From positions 62,001 through 126,000 of the forward strand of contig JBAJFG010000315.1 in NCBI GenBank assembly GCA_037903475.1: a stretch of DNA of 64,000 nucleotides, read 5' to 3'. The translations under genes and the position numbers were made by a program. This document shows, one piece after another, positions 56,566 through 64,000 of the stretch; position 1 is the stretch's first letter; each line of letters begins with the position of its first letter. The notes beneath the pieces are model-generated. The model saw only the letters and a list, made by a program, of their open reading frames with translations, made no database searches and had not been told where the DNA came from. This DNA is from Ancylostoma caninum (lineage: Eukaryota; Nematoda; Chromadorea; Rhabditida; Ancylostomatidae).

Positions 56566-57321
56566 CATATGCTGGCGCTACAGTTCGCGTGGAATGCAGC
56601 ACCCCGCGTCAGCGACGCCGGCGACTGGCGACTGTGGCAAGGCGGGCGCTCGCCAACTTTGGGGGTTGGCAACCATGACATCGGTGCCTATCGATCGCGT
56701 CGGTCGCTAATGTTGGCGATCCGTCGTCGCCAACACTGGTGATCGGCGGCAGCCAGCGATGGTGACTCAGGATGCTATACCCTACGTTGCTTATAGGGCC
56801 AGCCTAATCTTGAGGAGCAGGTGTTTCATGAACGAACAACAGTTGATGTTCTTATACTGATAGAGCAGAAAGACTTCCGATTCCGCTTAAGAGTTCATGA
56901 TTATTCAGACTTCTATGGTTAATCTGTTTTACCAAGTAGGAGAGTTGGGAAGTTGCTACATAAAGGGAGAGACAACGCGGGAAGGTTTAAAACATTCTGA
57001 GGCAGGCCAGACAGGCACGCGGTGCACATAAATAAACAGTTTTCTTTGGTTTTACGACAAACTGCATGAGAACGGTGAGTTCTTCCTGAAACACTTTCGG
57101 TTCACAGTCCTCCGCCCTTTACCCTGTACTTCTTAACTAAAGGGTACCGACATTTACAATGTCAATGTGATTATTTTACAATGTTGGCCGTAGCTTGCGT
57201 GTGTTACTATGGTGGCTCGAGGCTGTTTTGTTGCAAATGACCTGCCATATTCAAACGTTTGGGGGCATCCTGTTAGCATAGATGTCAGCTGTGGAATAGA
57301 TGTCAGCTGTGGGAGAGAAGT
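56566..57321. other. No gene; GC-rich patch then AT-rich DNA
   Basis: A GC-rich patch with GGCGA/CGCC repeats (56600-56760) may belong to another element. A tandem duplication of GATGTCAGCTGTGG occurs at 57281-57312. Nothing coding recognised. Confidence 0.35.
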
Positions 57322-57323
57322 TA

Positions 57324-58457
57324 TTAGGTTGAGTCGAAAGTTCTCGGACAAACTGGTAGTGATCACTTCCAGAGATTACAACTTAGCAGGGAGCTAACGA
57401 AAATGAACATGTTAACTACATTTTGATAGAGTGTGAAATTCTCTTCAAAGTGCAAATTAACAATTATACCGATCTAGTTGCCATCTTGCCGAGCAAATTT
57501 AAGCCGTCACCACTCCACCTCCGCAACGTCGTGTTTTTTCTCCATCTATATGGCCAAGAGCCGGCGGATATCGATAGACGTCTGAAGAAAGTTTACAAGG
57601 AGCACTCCCCCGCTAGAAGTACAGTCTACAAATGGCAAGTTCGCCTCGAGCCACTATTCTGTCGAAGATGAAGACCGTTCGCGACGCCCAAATAGTTGGA
57701 TCTGAACTTGCTGCAGAGGCAGATGGAAGCCGATCCGAATCAAACCACTCGCGAACTGACGGTTGCTCTTAAGGCGAGTCAAGCCACAGTTGCTCACGGA
57801 TTGAAGTCAATTGGGAAGGTGCGAAAACTCGGTTGATGGGCACCATATGCTCAGACGCAGCATGACATGGAGCATGACAGAAATGGATTCTCAGTTGTAA
57901 TGTTCACGGTGTTCCCAATGGGTTGATAAAGGTGCGGATGCAGAAGACGTCCCCATACTCAAAATGCACGCCAAAACGGTTATGCTCTACGATTCACAGT
58001 GACCAGGAAGTCTACATTAAGCAATTGGGGATTCTGAAGGCGAATCTCGAAAATACGCGCCCGCAGCAGCACGAAGGCTACCTATAACATAACGCTCGGC
58101 CGCATATTGCAAGAACGACGAAGGCCGAACTGATGAAGTTCGGCTGGACCATCTCACCACACCCACCGTATTCCCAAGACCTGGCTCCCTCGGAGTACCA
58201 CCTTTTTCCCATCTCCAACGTCACCTGGATGGTTAAAAATTCCAAACCCACAACGACATCAAAGAGGCACTCGAGCAGTTCTTCAAGGACCAGTCCTCAG
58301 GGTTCGGGAACAAGGGCATCTACGATCTTCCTAAACGTTGGCAAAAGACCATCGATGCCAGTGGGGCATACTTCAAATTATTCACGGTTGGCGTTAGAAA
58401 ATTGGAGAGAAAATAAGAATGTTGTCAATTTGTCCGAGAACTTTCGACTTAACCTAA
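57324..58457 (+). mobile_element. Mariner-family DNA transposon, inactive
   Basis: 1.13 kb with inverted ends TTAGGTTGAGTCGAAAG and TTAGGTTAAGTCGAAAG (right end, complement), about 29 bp with one mismatch, flanked by TA (57322-57323 and 58458-58459). Contains the remains of a transposase gene. Confidence 0.88.
57470..58400 (+). pseudogene. Mariner transposase remnant
   Basis: The N-terminal helix-turn-helix is visible (LRNVVFFLHLYGQEPADIDR, then STVYKWQVRL) and is followed by a mariner-like EDEDRSRRP block in another frame. Further on, NARPHIAR (near 58093) and HPPYSQDLAPSEYHLF (58157-58204) mark the catalytic core. The block normally reading HDNARPH is HNARPH here, so the second catalytic Asp of the DD34D triad is missing. 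Multiple frameshifts and stops. Known role: cut-and-paste transposition at TA sites. Confidence 0.85.
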
Positions 58458-58459
58458 TA

Positions 58460-61440
58460 TTTTTTATGTTATTTTCTTACGAGGAAGCAAAGACCCAGTC
58501 AGATCTAAGCAAGGAGAGCATGTGCTAGCACAGTGGAAAAAGTATAGGAGAACTTTTAATTTTATGTTAATTTGGCAAAATATGCACATAAATGTTCGGA
58601 TCACATTCGCGCTACTGCACTGCTTCATTATCCGATATGAGTTCTACGTCCGTCAAATCCCGGAAATATGGTTTCAACACAAGGTTTTTCGTGAGGATTG
58701 CCTTTAAATCGTGAATCGTTGTTTAATTACGGTTCACGATTTAAAGGTGTAATCGTTGTCGAAAAGATAGGTGATAGTTTGCTCTTGCAATTTCATAGCA
58801 TCGCAAAAGCAGAACAGCTGCGGGACCTGCTCGACCCTTCAACTCGGAGCATGCTCTTTCCGCATACAGCCATCGTTCAGGTCTCGCCGCGTTTCAGCAG
58901 TTACAGAATCTGTCTCTCTTCTAGAAAGACTGCATGTATACTCTTGAAGCCGCATGTATCATTGAGATTACACAGGGTAAACGTGTTAAGACCCGCGGAG
59001 TTCACCTAGCGCTAACATGGGCGTCAACACGTTTGTGTGGGTAATCTCAATGGTGCATCTATGCCCTGGTGTGGGTTGGTAGGATCAGGTTTTGCGAGGG
59101 GATGTGTCGAATAGGTTTGGCTCGGGTTAGTTGGCTGGAAGTGGGATGAGAACTTTGAGCTAGGATTCATGAACGCAGAATCAAACGAAACTAAGCTAGC
59201 TAACCAACTTTCTCGTCCTGCCTCTTCTACCATTGCGTAGTATTCATGATAATTAGTCACGCTAACCATCGTTTGTTCGCTTTGCTATCGCTCGGTGAAG
59301 TTCAGCCTTGGATTGTTGCAGAGCTATGATAAAGCACGAGAAAGATAACCCAACCCCCCCCCCTCCTACGTATTTTGTCATGTAGGAGTTTAAAGCAAAT
59401 AGGAGGTACGAATGATGTTTGGGGTAGGTTTCTACTGGGAAATTTTCTTTTGTGAAGAAGAAGCATATGCATTTTCACTGTATTGTAGTTTCAACATCGT
59501 CGACATATTGCTTTCAAAAACGTGAGAGACAAAAAAGATCTATCCATCACCATGTGCAAAACGTAGACTTAGATATATTGAATAGTTGAAACATTTTCAG
59601 GTTGCTATAACGGAGCGTTGCTGTACAGGAAGAATGTGTGTATGGAAACCAGTGAAGACATGAAAGGATCAAACTGCTCTTCATGAAGGAAGATGTTGAA
59701 ACTATCTGCTCCGTTGAAAAGCAATTTTACTGCGTTTTTATTAATGATAAAATCCTAATGTATAATTTGGCGTAGTTTGATCTTTATACTTCTTCAACAC
59801 ATTCAAGCCTTTGAAATCCGATCGTAATGCACCATAGACCCATCTGTGACCGCGCATATATCTCGTACACGACTTCCATATCGTCACCAGTCCGCTGCAA
59901 CCGTAATGTGCTGGTCCACAAGGTGCAAATATGCACAAAATTGAATCGCACAATTCGCAGTACAGTGACTACAGCTGGATGCTATTTTTGACGCTGCCCG
60001 ACGCTACTGGTCCCGTCCTTGATGATACCGTCTCATATGAAGATCGTTTTCAAGATTTTCCCATAGAAAGGATCCCCAAGAGCTCCTCACCGTACGCGAT
60101 ATTATAGGAGCCTCTAGGCAAAACTGCCAAAAACCCCCTTTTCGAGTCCCAAACATCGGGCAGCATGTCTGCGTCATGTATAATACATGCTTGTTGATCA
60201 CACATCGCACTTCCTATCCTATTAGGTTGTGATGATGAAGAACTATCACGAGAAATGCGAATTTTCTCAGAAAAGGCACTTCCGGGAGTACTCTGCTTAC
60301 GAAGCTCGTCCTCCAGCCAAAACCGCGTCTACGGCTATGAGAATTAAGCTTGGAAATGGGCCTTTCGGCAGCCCTGTGGGCCAGCAGCTCCTGTGGATTC
60401 TCTTCATGTGAAAACATCAAGGATGATGGTGAAACGGTGCTTTAAAAGCGGCTAAAATGAGGGGGCGAATTTTTAGGTATAGCAAGTGAGCGCTTCTTCG
60501 AAGCTGCAGATTGAGGAATTTTGAAATTTGTCGGAGCACACTCTCCCCCAGGGTATCGACTGGTACTTTGAAGGTGCTGCTCCAACGACAAGTGAGCCAA
60601 AGCGACGGGTTGATTGATGTGTGGGAAGTGCAGCAGCACGCAGCAATGGGGAAACGCCAAACTACAAGTCTACTGCTATGTGAGTCCATTGCTCTGAGCG
60701 GAGTACCGGTACCCAGAGCCCGTTCCACTCACGAGTTGCAAGTTGCGTGAAGCTCTTCCACACAGTTTTGATCGAGAAAATGAGGCAGTAGTGCTGAGGT
60801 GCCGAGTTAGGGCTCCAAGAACCGCGAAGTAGTAGGAAGGTATCGAGGAGAGAGTGGGAAACGGAGCAACCTTCCTCTTTCCTTATTCTTCGAGAGTTTC
60901 ATAGAAATAAGTCAATTTAGTCTGAATATGAGGTAATTTTATCTATTAAACAAAGCGCCGTAAGGGGGCTAGAGCGGTTAGAGATACGGGGCGGCACTCA
61001 TAGACACCGCAATCTTGAGGCGCAGACTGTGTGGCGAAATGGCCGATTTCCATGGACGCAGACACGTTCGCTTCGGGACCCGCAATTTCGTCACTGCTGG
61101 CTCTCCCGCATGCACGGGATGGTGATTTCATCACCTTCGCTGGCGGTCTCACCGCATAGGAGTGAGGGAGTGTTTACGAGCTTTCAGGCTGCACAATGTA
61201 CGCAGCAGGAAAACCAGCCTTCCACTGTTGCGACGCTTTGTGCACTCGCAGGAAGAAATGGACGCGTGCTATGAGAGCTGCCGCGTCTCGAAAGCTTCGG
61301 GGAGGCTGGACCTACGCGGTCGCCTCAGCCCCTGTTGAATTTTCGCGGCGATTGTGTAGTCACAACATTCGTTCGTTTCGAGAAAGCTTCTGCACTAACA
61401 AAGAGTAAAAGCCTCTAAATAGGAAGGCATGACATTGTAT
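58460..61440. other. Gene-poor stretch before the minisatellite
   Basis: A small palindrome AAATCGTGAA(N)TTCACGATTT lies at 58705-58744. The segment 60230-60900 has moderate GC and looks like a degenerate dispersed repeat, but I cannot name it. No domain-bearing frame or splice-supported exon found. Confidence 0.35.
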
Positions 61441-61446
61441 ATCCAA

Positions 61447-64000
61447 TCAACTATATACGGATGCGGGTCCACCGATGGAGAAAGGACCCGCCGTGGCCCA
61501 GTGGTGCGGGGGACGCCAGGATACGGGTCCACCGATGGAGAAAAAGCCCGCCGTGGCCAAATAGTGCGGCGGACGCCGAGATACGGGTCCACCAATGGAG
61601 AAAGGGCCCTCCGTGGCCCAATGGTGCCGGGGACCCCGAGATACAGGTCCACCGATGAAGAAAGGGCCCGCCGTGGCCCAGTGGTGGGGGGATGACAGGA
61701 TACGGGTCCACCGATGGAGAAAGGGCCCGCCGTGGCCCAGTGCTGTGGGGAACGCCAGGATATGGGTCCAACGATGAAGAAAGGGCCCGCCGTGGCCCAG
61801 TGCTGTGGGGAACGCCAGGATATGGGTCCACGATGAAGAAAGGGCCCGCCGTGGCCCAGTGGTGGGGAGGGGATGACAGGATACGGGTCCACCGATGGAG
61901 AAAGGGCCCGCCGTGGCCCAGTGGTGGGGGGGGGGATGACAGGATACGGGTCCACCGATGGAGAAAGGGCCCGCCGTGGCCCAGTGCTGTGGAGAACGCC
62001 AGGATATGGGTCCAACGATGAAGAAAGGGCCCGCCGAGGCCCAGTGGTGGGGAGGGGATGACAGGATACGGGTCCACCGATGGAGAAAGGGCCCGCCGTG
62101 GCCCAGTGGTTGGGGGATGCCAGGATACGGGTCCACCGATGAAGAAAGGGCCCGCCGTGGCCCAGTGGTGGGGGGTGACAGGATACGGGTCCACCGATGG
62201 AGAAAGGGCCCGCCGTGGCCCAGTGGTTTGGGGATGCCAGGATACGGGTCCACCGATGAAGAAAGGGCCCGCCGTGGCCCAGTGGTGGGGGGGGGATGAC
62301 AGGATACGGGTCCACCGATGGAGAAAGGGCCCGCCGTGGCCCAGTGCTGTGGGGAACGCCAGGATATGGGTCCACCGATGGAGAAAGGCCCGCCGTGGCC
62401 CAGTGGTGCGGGGGAGAGATACGGTCCACCGATGGAGAAAGGGCCCTGTGGCCCAGTGGTGTGGGGGGATGACAGGATACGGGTCCACCGATGGAGAAAG
62501 GGCCCGCCGTGGCCCAGTGGTGGGGGGGGGATGACAGGATACGGGTCCACCGATGGAGAAAGGGCCCGCCGTGGCCCAGTGCTGTGGAGAACGCCAGGAT
62601 ATGGGTCCAACGATGAAGAAAGGGCCCGCCGAGGCCCAGTGGTGGGGAGGGGATGACAGGATACGGGTCCACCGATGGAGAAAGGGCCCGCCGTGGCCCA
62701 GTGGTTTGGGGATGCCAGGATACGGGTCCACCGATGAAGAAAGGGCCCGCCGTGGCCCAGTGGTGAGGGGTGACAGGATACGGGTCCACCGATGGAGAAA
62801 GGGCCCGCCGTGGCCCAGTACAGGTCCACCGATGGAGGGATGCAGGATACGGGTCCACCGATGGAGAAAGGGCCCGCCGTGGCCCAGTGCTGTGGGGAAC
62901 GCCAGATACAGGTCCACCGATGGAGAAAGGGCCCGCCGTGGCCCAGTGGTGGGGGGGGATGACAGGATACGGGTCCACCGATGGAGAAAGGGTCCGCCGT
63001 GGCCCAGTGGTGTGGGGGATGCCAGGATACGGGTCACCGATGAAGAAAGGGCCCGCCGTGGCCCAGTGGTGGGGGGATGGCAGGATACGGGTCCACCGAT
63101 GGAGAAAGGGCCCGCCGTGGCCCAGTGGTGTGGGGGATGCCAGGATACGGGTCACCGATGAAGAAAGGGCCCGCCGTGGTCCAGTGGTGGGGGATATGAC
63201 AGGATACGGGTCCACCGATGGAGAAAGGGCCCGCCGTGGCCAAAAGGTGCGGCGGACGCCGAGATATGGGTCCACCGATGGAGAAAGGACCCTCTGTGGC
63301 CCAGTGGTGCGGGGGACACCGAGATACAGGTCCACCGATGGAGAAAGGGCCCTCCGTGGCCCAGTGGTGCGGGGGACACCGAGATACAGGTCCACCAATG
63401 GAGAAAGGGCCCTCCGTGGCCCAGTGCTTGGGGTACGCCAGGATACGGGTCCACCGATGGAGAAAGGGCCCGCCGTGACCCAGTTGTGTGAAGGACGTCA
63501 GGATACGGGTCCACCAACGGAGAAAGGGTCCACTGTGGCCCAGTGGTGTGGGGGGATGCCAGGATACGGGTCCACCGATAGAGGAAGGACCCGTCGTAGC
63601 ATAATGGTGCGGAGAACGTCAGGATACGGGTTCACTTTAGTCCGATAGTGTTAAGAATGCCAGGATGCGAGCCCGCGCTCGGAGAACGGATCCGGCTTGC
63701 CCTAACTGTGAGGAGGGCGCCAGAACTCGGGCGCTCTGATGGAGGAAGGGCCCGCCGTGGCCTAGTGGTATGGATAACACCAGAATACGGGTCCGCCAAT
63801 ATAGGATTGGTCCGCTGTGACTCAGTAAAGTGGAGAATACCAGGATATGGTTCAGGCCTAACAGTGAAAATGGCGCCAGAATACGGGTCCACCAATGGAG
63901 AAAAGCCCGCTGCGGCCCAGTGATGTGGGGGATGACAGGATACGGGTCCACCGATGGAGAAAAGCCCGCTGCGGCCCAGTAGTCTGGAGAACACTCGGAT
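61447..64000. repeat. ~60-bp minisatellite array with higher-order structure
   Basis: More than 35 copies of a 58-62-bp unit containing GGATACGGGTCCACCGATGG, then AGAAAGGGCCCGCCGTGG, then CCCAGTGGTG and a variable G run ending ATGCCA or ATGACA. Variant units recur together: a block with GTGGAGAACGCC followed by a GCCGAGGCCC unit occurs near 61986 and again near 62581, a period of about 595 bp. Units are most uniform at about 61650-63250 and decay toward 64000, where the array leaves the window. Because the period is close to a multiple of three, long ORFs arise on both strands. Confidence 0.95.

Noticed and set aside
61395..63398. A 667-residue minus-strand ORF with repeated VDPYP/TGPRRALSP units, and overlapping long ORFs in other frames
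   Set aside because: The ORFs come from a ~60-bp minisatellite whose period is near a multiple of three. Frames are open on both strands, unit-length changes shift the frame between overlapping ORFs, and there is no signal peptide, domain or splice evidence.
61447..64000. Regular repeats that could suggest a CRISPR-like array
   Set aside because: There are no unique spacers; variation is within the repeat itself and the host is eukaryotic.

Overview
This is eukaryotic DNA, most likely from a nematode of the strongylid/rhabditid group. The evidence is small exons bounded by TTTCAG/TTTTAG-type acceptors, an RTE-1-type LINE, CR1-type LINEs, Penelope-like elements, Tc1/mariner remnants and tRNA-derived SINEs. 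The species call is inference. I see no bacterial-style operons, rRNA, canonical tRNA genes or CRISPR arrays. Most of the window is transposable-element sequence.

Layout. At 1-4.6 kb there is a hAT-like MITE in an (AT)n tract, a large palindrome carrying two facing tRNA-like SINE heads, and a broken minus-strand Penelope-like element (PLE). At 7.2-9.5 kb there is a second, plus-strand PLE. At 10.6-14.9 kb there is a CR1-type LINE with an intact ORF2 and a broken ORF1. At 15.26-17.13 kb lies an ORF-less element with long GC-rich inverted ends and 11-bp flanking direct repeats (Mutator-like). From 17 to 28 kb the DNA is mostly AT-rich and non-coding, with a cluster of CGGAACTTCCG-like motifs, small MITEs, exons of an unrecognised minus-strand gene (23.0-24.5 kb), a SINE and local tandem repeats. 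At 28.24-40.16 kb there is an 11.9-kb Ty3/gypsy LTR retrotransposon with 120-bp LTRs and a 5-bp target duplication. It is split by a nested 4.0-kb CR1 LINE with its own 7-bp duplication.

The best-supported host gene is a minus-strand ect-2/Pebble/ECT2 RhoGEF (40.4-50.4 kb, continuing 5' of what I could find). I reconstructed its exons by hand: BRCT end, second BRCT, DH and PH domains and a basic tail. Splice phases agree across the chain. A 3.1-kb RTE LINE with 11-bp duplications fills one intron in antisense, and a hAT-like MITE sits in another. The LTR element ends about 240 bp beyond the last exon.

From 51.5 to 58.5 kb there is a degraded hAT-MITE copy, a Tc1-like MITE, a 1.6-kb CpG-rich PIF/Harbinger-like element carrying a nested 231-bp MITE, another GC-rich inverted-repeat element and a dead mariner. 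From 61.45 kb to the window end there is a ~60-bp minisatellite with a ~595-bp higher-order period. It runs off the edge and produces long but probably meaningless ORFs on both strands. I found no defence-like or otherwise new gene system. The most informative features are the nested insertions, the PLE hammerhead-like termini, an extra arginine-rich ORF behind the Ty3 pol gene, and the ect-2 gene model.
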